Assembly: GCF_025263265.1 (NCBI RefSeq)
Contig: NZ_CP079869.1
Coordinates: 3,720,001 to 3,784,000 of the forward strand
Reading direction: 5' to 3'
DNA from: Mycobacterium sp. SMC-4
GTDB taxonomy: Bacteria; Actinomycetota; Actinomycetes; Mycobacteriales; Mycobacteriaceae
Length of the DNA stretch: 64,000 bases
Shown: piece by piece, positions 43,151 through 51,433 of the stretch
Position numbering within the stretch: position 1 is the stretch's first letter
Layout of the letters: each line of letters starts with the position of its first letter
Notes under the pieces: model-generated
What the model was told of the DNA's origin: nothing
What the model saw: only the letters and a program-made list of their open reading frames with translations
Databases searched by the model: none
Program-made: the position numbers and the translations under genes

Positions 43151-44296
43151 TCAGCCGACGAGCTCGACCACCGTGGCATTGGCGGTACCGCCGCCTTCGC
43201 ACATGGTCTGCAGGCCGTATCGAATTCCGTTGTCGCGCATGTGATGAATCATCCGCGTCATCAGCACCGCCCCCGAAGCTCCGAGCGGGTGGCCCAGCGC
43301 GATCGCCCCGCCGAGCGGATTGAGTTTGGCTTCGTCGGCGCCGGTGTCGGCCAACCAGGCCAGCGGTACCGGCGCGAAGGCCTCGTTCACCTCGAACACG
43401 CCGACGTCGTCGAGTGTCACGCCGGCCTTGTGCAGGACCTTTTCGGTTGCCGGGATCGGGCCGGTGAGCATCAATCTGGGATCGGCACCGGTGACAGCAC
43501 CGGCGCGATAGCGCACCAGCGGGGTCAGACCGAGGTTGACGGCGTTCTCGGCGGTGGTCACCAGAAGCGCCGCGGCGCCGTCAGAGATCTGCGACGAGTT
43601 GCCGGCGTGGATCACACCGTCGTCGGTGAATGCCGGCTTGAGCCCGGCCAGCTTCTCCGTTGTGGTGCCGCGCCGGATCCCCTCGTCATCGGTGACGACG
43701 CCCCCGGCGGTGAAGACCGGCGCGATCTGGTCCTGGAACGCCCCCGAATCCTGTGCGGCCGCGGCGCGTTCGTGGGACCGTGCCGAGTACTCGTCGAGCC
43801 GGGTTCGGGAGAAGCCCCACTGCTGCGAGATCATCTCCGCCGAGATGCCCTGGTTGAACGAGAAGTCGTCATAGCGGGCAAGCACTTTGGGTCCGTACGG
43901 CATACCGGTGGACCGGGCGGCACCCAGCGGGACGCGACTCATCACCTCAACACCGCCGGCCACGACCATATCCTGTTGTCCGGACATGACCGCCTGCACG
44001 GCGAAATCGAGGGCCTGTTGGCTGGACCCGCAGGCCCGGTTCACCGTGGTGCCGGGGATGTGTTCGGGCCAGCCCGCGGCCAGCACCGAGTAGCGTCCGA
44101 TATTGCTCGACTGGTCCCCCACCTGGGACACACATCCCCAGACCACGTCGTCGATCACGTCGGGTTCCACCCCGGCACGCTCCACAAGTTCGTTGAGCAC
44201 CAGAGCCGACAGATCTGCTGCGTGTTGGTCGGACAATCCGCCGTTGCGCTTGCCCACCGGTGTACGCACCGCCCCGACGATGACGGTCTCCCGCAT
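43151..44296 (-). CDS. Acetyl-CoA acetyltransferase (thiolase II)
   Basis: 381 residues from ATG 44296. All catalytic elements are present: nucleophile Cys89 in NRACGSSQQA, His in ALGHPLGASG, and second Cys in MCEGGGTANA. Cleaves 3-ketoacyl-CoA to acetyl-CoA and a shortened acyl-CoA. It lies between enoyl-CoA hydratase and acyl-CoA dehydrogenase genes, giving the operon a near-complete beta-oxidation cycle, lacking only a dedicated 3-hydroxyacyl-CoA dehydrogenase. Confidence 0.93.
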   Translation of the reverse strand: MRETVIVGAVRTPVGKRNGGLSDQHAADLSALVLNELVERAGVEPDVIDDVVWGCVSQVGDQSSNIGRYSVLAAGWPEHIPGTTVNRACGSSQQALDFAVQAVMSGQQDMVVAGGVEVMSRVPLGAARSTGMPYGPKVLARYDDFSFNQGISAEMISQQWGFSRTRLDEYSARSHERAAAAQDSGAFQDQIAPVFTAGGVVTDDEGIRRGTTTEKLAGLKPAFTDDGVIHAGNSSQISDGAAALLVTTAENAVNLGLTPLVRYRAGAVTGADPRLMLTGPIPATEKVLHKAGVTLDDVGVFEVNEAFAPVPLAWLADTGADEAKLNPLGGAIALGHPLGASGAVLMTRMIHHMRDNGIRYGLQTMCEGGGTANATVVELVG

Positions 44297-44301
44297 GATT
44301 C

Positions 44302-45099
44302 TCACTCCTGATCGGTCTTGTAGGGGGCCCACGCCCCGGTGAATTCGGGATCGCGCTTGGCGGCGAACGCGGCGTAGGCCTCACCAGAGTCCGCGGTCGC
44401 GAAGTTTCCCGGCTGGGCACGGGCCTCGCCGGCCAGTGCCTCACGCAGCGTCGAGTTGGCGCCGTCGTTGAGCAACGCCTTACTCTGTGCCAGCGCGAAT
44501 GGCGGGCCGGCAGCCAACCGCGCGGCGATCTCGTCGACGTACGCGTCGATCTCGTCGGCGGGCTTCACCCAGGTCACCAGTCCCAGCCGGTGGGCCTCCT
44601 CGGCGTCGATCATGTCGGCGAGCAGGACCAGCCGTTTGGCCTGCTGCAGTCCGACGATCTTGGGCAGCAGCCAGGAGCCGCCCAGGTCCACCGACAGACC
44701 GCGCTTCGAGAAGATCTGGCAGAAACGCGAGTCCGGTGTGGCGACCACCAGGTCGCACCCCAGCGCCAGATTCCATCCAGCACCCACCGCGATACCGGTG
44801 ACCTTCGCGATGGTCGGTACCGCGAGCTCGTGCAGCGCCAGCGCGACGTCTGTCAGCCGGTCGAGTTTGTAGCGCGGGTGAATCTGTTCGCCGGTCCCGA
44901 TGTCGGCTCCGGAGCAGAACGCGCCACCGGCTCCGGTGAGCACCAGTGCCCGGATGTCGGGCTCGCGCCTGATTGCCCGCAGCGCGTCGGCGAGTTCGAC
45001 CCACAGCCGGGCATCGAGCGCGTTGCGCCGTTCGGGACGGTTCAGCGTCAGCGTACGGACACCGTCGTGGTCCGCGCTCAACAGCACCTGGTCAGTCAC
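44302..45099 (-). CDS. Enoyl-CoA hydratase/isomerase family protein
   Basis: 265-residue crotonase-fold protein. Oxyanion-hole segments LTGAGGAFCSGADIG and VTGIAVGAGWNLALGCDLV; the active-site region reads GLSVDLGGSWLLPKIVG, with Asp where hydratases usually have a Glu. It could therefore be a hydratase variant, isomerase or hydrolase. It overlaps the CoA-transferase gene by 8 bp, 5 bp from the thiolase. Confidence 0.9.
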   Translation of the reverse strand: MTDQVLLSADHDGVRTLTLNRPERRNALDARLWVELADALRAIRREPDIRALVLTGAGGAFCSGADIGTGEQIHPRYKLDRLTDVALALHELAVPTIAKVTGIAVGAGWNLALGCDLVVATPDSRFCQIFSKRGLSVDLGGSWLLPKIVGLQQAKRLVLLADMIDAEEAHRLGLVTWVKPADEIDAYVDEIAARLAAGPPFALAQSKALLNDGANSTLREALAGEARAQPGNFATADSGEAYAAFAAKRDPEFTGAWAPYKTDQE

Positions 45100-46339
45100 G
45101 GTAGGCCGGTCCGATCACGCCGTCGGCTCGCAGTTGTGCCAATTCGGCTGCGGTGACACCCAATTCGTTGAGCACCGAGTCCGTATGCTCCCCCAGCCCG
45201 GGAATCGCACCCATCGGCTGCTCGAAGCCGCTGATCACCGGGGGCGGACGCAGAGCGCGGATGTCGCCTTTCGGGGTGGACACAGTGCGCCAGCGGTCGC
45301 GTGCACTCAGCTGGGGGTGCACGACGACCTCGGAGGGTTTGTTGTACCGGGAATTGCCGATACCCGCCTCGTCGGCCGTACGCTGGATGTCGGCCAGGTC
45401 GTGCTGGGCACACCATCTGCCGATGGCGTCCTCCAGGATCGCTCGGTGCGCGCAGCGGTCGGAGTTGGTCGCGAACCGGGGGTCCTCGGCGAGGTCGGGC
45501 CGGTCGATGATCTCGCGCGCGACTCGCTGCCATTCCCGGTCGTTGGTCGTACCGAGCACCACCGTCTGCCCGTCGCGGGTCGGGAACGCTCCGTACGGGG
45601 CCACCGCCGGGGAACCGACGCCAAGCGGTTCCTGGTCTATACCCGAATGCTGGGTGTAGGTCAGGGCGTATCCCATGACGTCGGTCATCACGTCGAACAG
45701 ACTCAGTTCCACAGACGGCGCGGCTGCAGTCCCGGGTCGGTGGGCCCGACCGTACAGCAGGGCCAGGATCGAGATGGCCGCGTACAGTCCGGTGCTGAAG
45801 TCGGCCATCGCCGGCCCGGGCTTGGCCGGCATCCCGGGGTAGCCGGTGATCGCGCAGGATCCCGATTCCGCCTGCACCAGAAGGTCATATGCGCGCTTGT
45901 GGGAAATCGGCCCGCCGGGACCGTAGCCGTCGATCTCGACCGGGATCACGTCGGGATGCCGCACCGCGAGGTCACCCGGCGTCAGCCCGAGCCGGGCGGT
46001 CGCGCCCGGGGCCAGGTTGGACACGAAGGCGTCGGCGCGGTCGAGCAGGCGGTGCAGCAGGTCCATCCCCGCCGGGGACTTGGTGTTCAGCGTCACCGAT
46101 TCCTTGCCCCGGTTGCACCACACGAAGTGTGCGGCCAGTCCACCGGGTCCGTTGACCACATCGTCGTAGTCGCGGGCGAAGTCGCCACGATTGGGGTTCT
46201 CCACCTTGATGATTCGGGCGCCGAAGTCGGCGAGCACACGGGTGCACATGGGCGCAGCCACCGCCTGCTCCATCGCGACGACGGTGACGCCGGCCAAAGG
46301 TGCGCCGTCGGCCTGAGGAATGCTCACGTGTTCAGACAA
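45092..46339 (-). CDS. Class III (CaiB/BaiF-type) CoA-transferase
   Basis: 415 residues, family III CoA-transferase. N-terminal CoA region (LAGVTVVAMEQAVAAPMCTRVLAD, GARIIKVENPNRGDF); likely catalytic Asp in PAMADFSTGLYAA. Supplies or exchanges the CoA thioester that enters the beta-oxidation enzymes encoded downstream. A second member of the family is at 2128-3336. Confidence 0.92.
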   Translation of the reverse strand: MSEHVSIPQADGAPLAGVTVVAMEQAVAAPMCTRVLADFGARIIKVENPNRGDFARDYDDVVNGPGGLAAHFVWCNRGKESVTLNTKSPAGMDLLHRLLDRADAFVSNLAPGATARLGLTPGDLAVRHPDVIPVEIDGYGPGGPISHKRAYDLLVQAESGSCAITGYPGMPAKPGPAMADFSTGLYAAISILALLYGRAHRPGTAAAPSVELSLFDVMTDVMGYALTYTQHSGIDQEPLGVGSPAVAPYGAFPTRDGQTVVLGTTNDREWQRVAREIIDRPDLAEDPRFATNSDRCAHRAILEDAIGRWCAQHDLADIQRTADEAGIGNSRYNKPSEVVVHPQLSARDRWRTVSTPKGDIRALRPPPVISGFEQPMGAIPGLGEHTDSVLNELGVTAAELAQLRADGVIGPAYRD

Positions 46340-46382
46340 CCATGCCGCCGCCCGGCGGCGGCTGCCAGGTCGGTGCGCCCAC

Positions 46383-47561
46383 CTAGTAGCTCCTGGGCAG
46401 CCCGAGCACGTGCTCGCCGAGGAAGTTCAGAATCATCTCCTGGCTGACCGGGGCGATCTTCATCAGCCGCGACTCCCGGAAGTAGCGAGACACGTGGTAC
46501 TCCTCGGAGTAGCCCATTCCGCCGTGCAACTGCAGTGCGCGATCGGCGGCGCCGAACCCGGCGTCGGCGCACAAATACTTGGCGGTGTTCGCCTCCCGCC
46601 CGCAGGGTTTGCCGTTGTCGTAGAGCCAGGTGGCCTTGCGCAGCACCAGTTCTGCGGCATCGAGCCGTGCAAGGGAGTCCGCGAGCGGGAACTGCAGGCC
46701 CTGGTTCATCCCGATGGGCCGGTTGAACACATGGCGTTCGTTTCCGTATTTGACGGCCTTCTCCAGCGCGACCCTGCCGATACCCAGCGCCTCGGCGGCG
46801 ATCAGCATGCGTTCCGGGTTCAAGCCGTCGAGAATGTATTTGAAACCCTGTCCCTCCTCACCCACGCGATCCTCGACCGGCACCATCAGGTCGTCGATGA
46901 ACAACTCGTTGGAGCTGACCGCATTGCGGCCCATCTTGTTGATCGGACGAATGTCGACGCGGTCGCGGTCCAGGTCGGTGAGGAACAGCGTCATGCCGTC
47001 GGTCTTCTTGGTGACCTGGTCATAGGGGGTGGTTCTGGTCAACAACAGGATCTTCTCCGACTCCAGCGCCTTGGAGATCCAGACCTTGCGGCCATTGACC
47101 CGGTAGTGCTCACCCTCGCGCTTGGCCGAGGTGGTGATGCGCGACGTGTCCAGACCCGCCCCGGGTTCGGTGACACCGAAACACACGTGCAGCTCACCGT
47201 TGACGATCCGGGGCAACGTGCGGGCCTTGAGTTCGTCGGAGCCATGCTTGACGACAGGCTGCATGCCGAAGATCGACAGGTGGATAGCGCTGGCGCCGTT
47301 CATCGCCGCTCCTGATCGGGACACCTCTTCGAGCAGCAAGGTGGCCTCGGTGATGCCCAGACCGTGCCCGCCGTACTCCTCGGGGATGGTCATCCCGAGC
47401 CAACCTCCCTGGGCGATGGCGTCGTAGAACTCCTGCGGGAATTCGTGAGCCTGGTCCTTCTGCATCCAGTAGTGGTCGTCGAATCTGCTCGCCAACTCGG
47501 CGACCGATTTACGAATCAGCTCCTGATCCTCGGTCAGCTCGAAACTCATACCGCCGGGCAT
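46383..47561 (-). CDS. Acyl-CoA dehydrogenase
   Basis: 392 residues. Start ATG 47561 is preferred (GAGGAG seven bases upstream); an internal ATG four codons later is possible. Motifs CFGVTEPGAGLDTSRI, NGRKVWISKALESEK, EGFKYILDGLNPERMLIAAEALG (likely catalytic Glu in NPERM, long-chain/isovaleryl type) and LHGGMGYSEEYHVSRYFRESR. It differs from the dehydrogenase at 41989, so the operon has two acyl-CoA dehydrogenases, perhaps for successive cycles. Confidence 0.92.
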   Translation of the reverse strand: MPGGMSFELTEDQELIRKSVAELASRFDDHYWMQKDQAHEFPQEFYDAIAQGGWLGMTIPEEYGGHGLGITEATLLLEEVSRSGAAMNGASAIHLSIFGMQPVVKHGSDELKARTLPRIVNGELHVCFGVTEPGAGLDTSRITTSAKREGEHYRVNGRKVWISKALESEKILLLTRTTPYDQVTKKTDGMTLFLTDLDRDRVDIRPINKMGRNAVSSNELFIDDLMVPVEDRVGEEGQGFKYILDGLNPERMLIAAEALGIGRVALEKAVKYGNERHVFNRPIGMNQGLQFPLADSLARLDAAELVLRKATWLYDNGKPCGREANTAKYLCADAGFGAADRALQLHGGMGYSEEYHVSRYFRESRLMKIAPVSQEMILNFLGEHVLGLPRSY

Positions 47562-47582
47562 CGTCGTCTCCTCGGGATAAGC

Positions 47583-47641
47583 GCCGAAATCGCATTCCAC
47601 ACCGGCTACTGACGCCGTGGCGAGTGGAATGCGATCTCGGC
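47583..47641. repeat. Long inverted repeat (stem-loop) between operon genes
   Basis: Arms 47583-47600 and 47624-47641, 18 nt each with 17 matching positions (core TCGCATTCCAC), loop 23 nt. It sits between the stop of the amidohydrolase (47663) and the ATG of the acyl-CoA dehydrogenase (47561). No poly-U tail, so it is not a textbook terminator. It could be an mRNA-processing/attenuation hairpin or a small dispersed mycobacterial repeat. Confidence 0.65.
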
Positions 47642-47662
47642 TAGGGGTTGTTCAGCGGCCGC

Positions 47663-48958
47663 TCAGTCGGTGTTCTGGGTGACTTTTGCCATTCGGGCCT
47701 GCCAGTCTGAGGCTCCGCCGCCGCCGTGGTCGTGCTTGGAGAGGGCTTGGATGGTGACGTCGTGTCCTTCGGCGGCTTTGCGGAGGGCGCCGACGGTGGC
47801 CTTGTCTTTGGGGATGTGGGTGAACGGGTCCCAGTGATACCAGCGCATGGCGTTCTGGTAGGTCATCTTGTCGATCTCGTCATCGGGGACGTTGTTGGCG
47901 GTGAGGACTTCGTCGAGTTGTTCGGGGGCCCCGGGCCACATCGAGTCGCTGTGGGGGTAATCAGCCTCCCAGCAGATGTTGTCGACCCCGATCTGATGCC
48001 GAGTAGTGACCCCGACCGGATCAGCGATGAAACAGGTCAGGAAATGCTCCCGGAACACCTCGCTGGGCAGTTTGCCGCCGAAGTCCTGACCGGTCCAGGT
48101 CGAATGCATCTCATAGGTGCGGTCCACCCGCTCCAGGAAATACGGAATCCAACCCGTCCCACCCTCACTCAACGCGATCTTCAGATCCGGATACTCCTTG
48201 ATCGGCCGCGACCACAACAAGTCCGCGGCCGCCTGCACGATATTCATCGGCTGCAACGTGATCATCACATCCATCGGCGCATCCGGGGCGGTGATCGCCA
48301 ACCGCCCCGAGGACCCGATATGCACATTGAGCACCGTGTCGGTATCGACCAGCGCATCCCACATCGGCTTCCAATGCTCAAAATCGTGGAAACTGGGATA
48401 GCCCATCGCCGCCGGATTCTCGGTGAACGTCAACGAATGCACCCCACGATCGGCGTTACGCCGAATCTCGGCCGCACAGGCTTGGGGATCCCAGATCACC
48501 GGCAACGTCATCGGAATGAACCGCCCCGGATAGGCCCCGCACCACTCCTCGACATGCCAATCGTTGTAGGCCTGCACCAACGCCAACGAAAACTCCGCGT
48601 CCTCGGTGGCGAACAACCGCCCCGCGAAACCCGGAAACGACGGGAAACACATCGACCCCAAAATCCCGCCGGCATTCATATCCTTGACCCGCTCATCAAC
48701 CTGCCAACACCCCGGCCGGATCTCATCGAGCCCCTGCGGCTCCAGCCCGTACTCCTCCTTCGGACGACCCGCCACCGCATTCAACGCCACATTCGGAATC
48801 ACCACATCCCGAAACTGCCACGTATCCGACCCATCCGGGTTATGCACCAACCGCGGCGCCTCATCCAAATACTTCTTCGACAAATGGTTCTTGAACATAT
48901 CCGGCGGCTCAACAATGTGATCATCCACACTGATCAAAATCATGTCGTCCTTATGCAC
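47663..48958 (-). CDS. Amidohydrolase-2 family metal-dependent hydrolase
   Basis: 431 residues from GTG 48958 (GGAAGGAGAG upstream). Metal ligands look complete: ISVDDHIVEP (DxH), VLNVHIGSS (His), WEADYPHSDSMWP (Asp). Similar in family to 16789-17931. First gene of the leftward beta-oxidation operon and divergent from the CMD/Rieske operon. Codon choice is odd: about the first 1 kb prefers GAT, TTG, ATT, CAT and GGG, while the last ~300 bp and all neighbours prefer C-ending codons. Confidence 0.9.
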   Translation of the reverse strand: MHKDDMILISVDDHIVEPPDMFKNHLSKKYLDEAPRLVHNPDGSDTWQFRDVVIPNVALNAVAGRPKEEYGLEPQGLDEIRPGCWQVDERVKDMNAGGILGSMCFPSFPGFAGRLFATEDAEFSLALVQAYNDWHVEEWCGAYPGRFIPMTLPVIWDPQACAAEIRRNADRGVHSLTFTENPAAMGYPSFHDFEHWKPMWDALVDTDTVLNVHIGSSGRLAITAPDAPMDVMITLQPMNIVQAAADLLWSRPIKEYPDLKIALSEGGTGWIPYFLERVDRTYEMHSTWTGQDFGGKLPSEVFREHFLTCFIADPVGVTTRHQIGVDNICWEADYPHSDSMWPGAPEQLDEVLTANNVPDDEIDKMTYQNAMRWYHWDPFTHIPKDKATVGALRKAAEGHDVTIQALSKHDHGGGGASDWQARMAKVTQNTD

Positions 48959-49183
48959 GATGGCTCTCCTTCCGCCGCCGGGCTACCGCCCGCGGGTCTG
49001 GTCACATCCGACTGTTCTCCTACCAAGCAAACTAGCTTCTCCAACAGTGAGAATCAACGTATGCCCGCGTTATCCGCCCTGGCAGAGGGTACGCCGGGGC
49101 CGCCGTGAACAGTGGGCTGACCGGCAGTTTTGCGGCCTTGCGTTGACGGCGCAGCAGAAAGGTGGAAATCTACTGGCGAAATA

Positions 49184-49200
49184 TGAGAATCTAATTCTCA
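49184..49200. promoter_or_regulatory. Perfect TGAGAAT-N3-ATTCTCA operator
   Basis: TGAGAAT-CTA-ATTCTCA, perfect 7-bp arms, ending 20 bp before the GTG of the CMD-like gene. A repressor bound here would cover the promoter or 5' leader of the CMD-like/Rieske operon. A GAGAAT half-site also occurs near 49049, toward the divergent amidohydrolase. Confidence 0.75.
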
Positions 49201-49220
49201 TGAACGAGAGGAGGCCGCCG

Positions 49221-49763
49221 GTGAGACTAACCCCGTTGCCCGCCGACCAGTGGGACAAGAACGTCACCAAGGCGCTCAACGGGCTGATTCCTCCGGAACG
49301 GCACAACCCGCAGGCGGCGGGAAATCTGGTCGCAACGCTGCTGCGCCACCCCAAGCTCACCAGGGCGTTCCTGCATTTCAACTTTCACCTGCTGTACGGG
49401 TCGAGCGTGCCCGCCCGCACCCGCGAACTCGCGGTTTTGCGCGTCGCACACCTGACCAAATGCGAGTACGAATGGCGCCACCACGTCGACATGGGCCGCG
49501 AGGCCGGATTGTCCGACGATGTCATCGACGCGATCACACGTGGAGAGCTCTCTGACGACTGCGACCGCGCCGTACTCACCGCGGTGGACGAACTGCACCG
49601 GGATTCGGTCGTCTCAGACGAAACATGGTCGTCACTGTCGGCGCACTTAGACGAGCAGCAGCTGATGGATCTCGTCTTCACGATCGGCTGCTATAGCTCA
49701 CTGGCCATGGCCATCAACACCTTTGGCGTAGAACCCGACTCCAACATGGAAGCAGAGAGGTAG
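49221..49763 (+). CDS. Carboxymuconolactone decarboxylase (AhpD)-like protein
   Basis: 180 residues from GTG 49221, chosen because GAGAGGAGG lies just upstream and the paralogue at 30546 begins with the same RLTPLPAD; an ATG at 49200 is in frame. Core VLRVAHLTKCEYEWRHHVDMG. As in the paralogue, the AhpD CxxC is not present. Precedes a Rieske oxygenase by 8 bp. A decarboxylase/lactonase-type or accessory role in ring catabolism is plausible. Confidence 0.85.
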   Translation: MRLTPLPADQWDKNVTKALNGLIPPERHNPQAAGNLVATLLRHPKLTRAFLHFNFHLLYGSSVPARTRELAVLRVAHLTKCEYEWRHHVDMGREAGLSDDVIDAITRGELSDDCDRAVLTAVDELHRDSVVSDETWSSLSAHLDEQQLMDLVFTIGCYSSLAMAINTFGVEPDSNMEAER

Positions 49764-49771
49764 TAGCCACC

Positions 49772-51109
49772 GTGGCATTTTTCAAGAAGCCTGACGTCGG
49801 CAGCTGGACGGAGAACTGGCCCGAACTCGGCACGGGACCGGTCAACTACGAGGATTCGATCGACCCCGAGCACTGGAAACTGGAGCAGCAGGCTATCTTC
49901 CGCAAGACGTGGCTGCACATGGGGCGGATCGAACTCGTCCCCAAGAAGGGCCGCTACATCACCCGTGAGCTGCCGTCAGTCGGCCCCGGTGTTTCGATCA
50001 TCATCGTCAACGACGGCGAGCAGATCCGCGCGTTCTACAACCTGTGCCGTCACCGCGGCAACAAGCTGGTGTGGAATGACTACCCCGGCGAGGAGACGTC
50101 GGGCACCTGCCGCCAGTTCGTCTGCAAGTACCACGCCTGGCGTTACGACCTCAAGGGTGACCTGACGTTCGTGCAGCAGGAGGATGAGTTCTTCGACCTC
50201 GACAAGGCGGACTACCCGCTCAAACCGGTGCGCTGCGAGGTGTGGGAGGGCTTCATCTTCGTCAACTTCGATGACAACGCTGTGTCCTTGGAAGAATACC
50301 TGGGTGAATTCGGCCAAGGCCTCAAGGGTTACCCCTTCCACGAGATGACCGAGCACTACAGATATCGCGCGGAAGTCAAGGCCAACTGGAAGCTGTTCAT
50401 CGACGCGTTTATCGAGTTCTACCACGCTCCGATCCTGCACATGAAGCAGGCAGAGAAGGAGGAAGCCGAGAAGCTCGCCAAGTTCGGGTTCGAAGCGCTG
50501 CATTACGACATCAAGGGCGACCACTCGATGATCTCGTCCTGGGGCGGCATGAGCCCGCCGAAGGACCTCAACATGGTCAAGCCCATCGAGCGCGTCCTGC
50601 ACAGCGGCCTGTTCGGGCCGTGGGATCGCCCCGACATCAAGGGCATCCTGCCCGACGAGTTGCCGCCGGCGATCAATCCGGGCCGACACAAGACCTGGGG
50701 CCAGGACTCGTTCGAATTCTTCCCGAACTTCACCATCCTCTTCTGGGTGCCAGGCTGGTACCTCACCTACAACTACTGGCCCACTGGCGTCGACAGCCAC
50801 ATCTTCGAGGCCGACCTGTACTTCGTGCCGCCGAAGAATTTGCGCGAGCGGTTGTCCCAGGAGTTGGCCGCGGTGACGTTCAAGGAGTACGCGTTCCAAG
50901 ACGCCAACACCCTGGAGGCCACCCAGACCCAAATCGGCACCCGCGCCGTCCTCGACTTTCCGCTGTGCGACCAGGAGATCCTGCTGCGCCATCTGCATCA
51001 CACCGCACACAAGTACGTCGACCGGTACAAAAAGAGCCTGGCGAACGGCAGCGGTCCGTCGAATGGCGCCGGAGCCACCGTTACCGAAGAGGATGCCGCA
51101 AATGTCTAA
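49772..51109 (+). CDS. Rieske non-heme iron oxygenase, alpha-type subunit
   Basis: 445 residues, GTG start after GCAGAGAGG. Rieske ligands C92/H94 (LCRHRGN) and C118/H121 (VCKYHAWRY); iron site NWKLFIDAFIEFYHAPILHMK, i.e. His218 and His223. Paralogous by family to 34893-36272 but not closely similar. It overlaps the small gene that follows by 8 bp. Hydroxylates a ring or removes an alkyl group; substrate unknown. Confidence 0.93.
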   Translation: MAFFKKPDVGSWTENWPELGTGPVNYEDSIDPEHWKLEQQAIFRKTWLHMGRIELVPKKGRYITRELPSVGPGVSIIIVNDGEQIRAFYNLCRHRGNKLVWNDYPGEETSGTCRQFVCKYHAWRYDLKGDLTFVQQEDEFFDLDKADYPLKPVRCEVWEGFIFVNFDDNAVSLEEYLGEFGQGLKGYPFHEMTEHYRYRAEVKANWKLFIDAFIEFYHAPILHMKQAEKEEAEKLAKFGFEALHYDIKGDHSMISSWGGMSPPKDLNMVKPIERVLHSGLFGPWDRPDIKGILPDELPPAINPGRHKTWGQDSFEFFPNFTILFWVPGWYLTYNYWPTGVDSHIFEADLYFVPPKNLRERLSQELAAVTFKEYAFQDANTLEATQTQIGTRAVLDFPLCDQEILLRHLHHTAHKYVDRYKKSLANGSGPSNGAGATVTEEDAANV

Positions 51110-51431
51110 GCTGCCTGAAGAGTTCGCCGATTTGGAGCGGTTCAGCGACTGGTGCCTGCCCACCGAGGAGGAGCGCTACCAGAAGCGGTTGAACTCCACG
51201 ATGGAGGAGATGCAGGAACTGTACGACGCCGGCCTGGCGCGGCTCGAGGACATCATGGTCTACGTCGACGCCCGATTCCCGCTCAAGAGCATGCCCGACG
51301 ACGCGAAAGCGCTTGTACATCTGGGGCAATCGATCGTGATGGTCAGCTTCCCGATTGAGGTGTGGAAGCAGCCGCGAGTGCTCGACAGCGGTGCCGCCTA
51401 CATCAACCTGATCAAGGAGCCGGTGGTCTGA
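51102..51431 (+). CDS. Small conserved protein coupled to the Rieske oxygenase
   Basis: 109 residues from ATG 51102 (GAAGAGGATG upstream), overlapping the oxygenase stop. Acidic, mostly helical: LPEEFADLERFSDWCLP, then MEEMQELYDAGLARLEDIMVYVD. No cluster motif or signal peptide. Not a canonical beta subunit (too short, no NTF2-like pattern). Tight coupling suggests an oxygenase-associated subunit or chaperone; the family is not one I can name. Confidence 0.7.
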   Translation: MSKLPEEFADLERFSDWCLPTEEERYQKRLNSTMEEMQELYDAGLARLEDIMVYVDARFPLKSMPDDAKALVHLGQSIVMVSFPIEVWKQPRVLDSGAAYINLIKEPVV

Positions 51432-51433
51432 CG

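Noticed and set aside
44900..46447. A 515-codon open frame on the + strand
   Set aside because: Antisense to the enoyl-CoA hydratase and CoA-transferase genes; no family pattern.
47726..49108. A 460-codon open frame on the + strand
   Set aside because: Antisense to the amidohydrolase at 47663-48958, whose metal motifs are intact; the frame shows low-complexity Arg/His/Pro/Ile composition.
48990..49199. An N-terminal extension of the CMD-like protein starting far upstream
   Set aside because: The frame is open, but the paralogue begins at the same RLTPLPAD and the GTG at 49221 has a near-ideal ribosome-binding site; the extension would also cover the operator palindrome.
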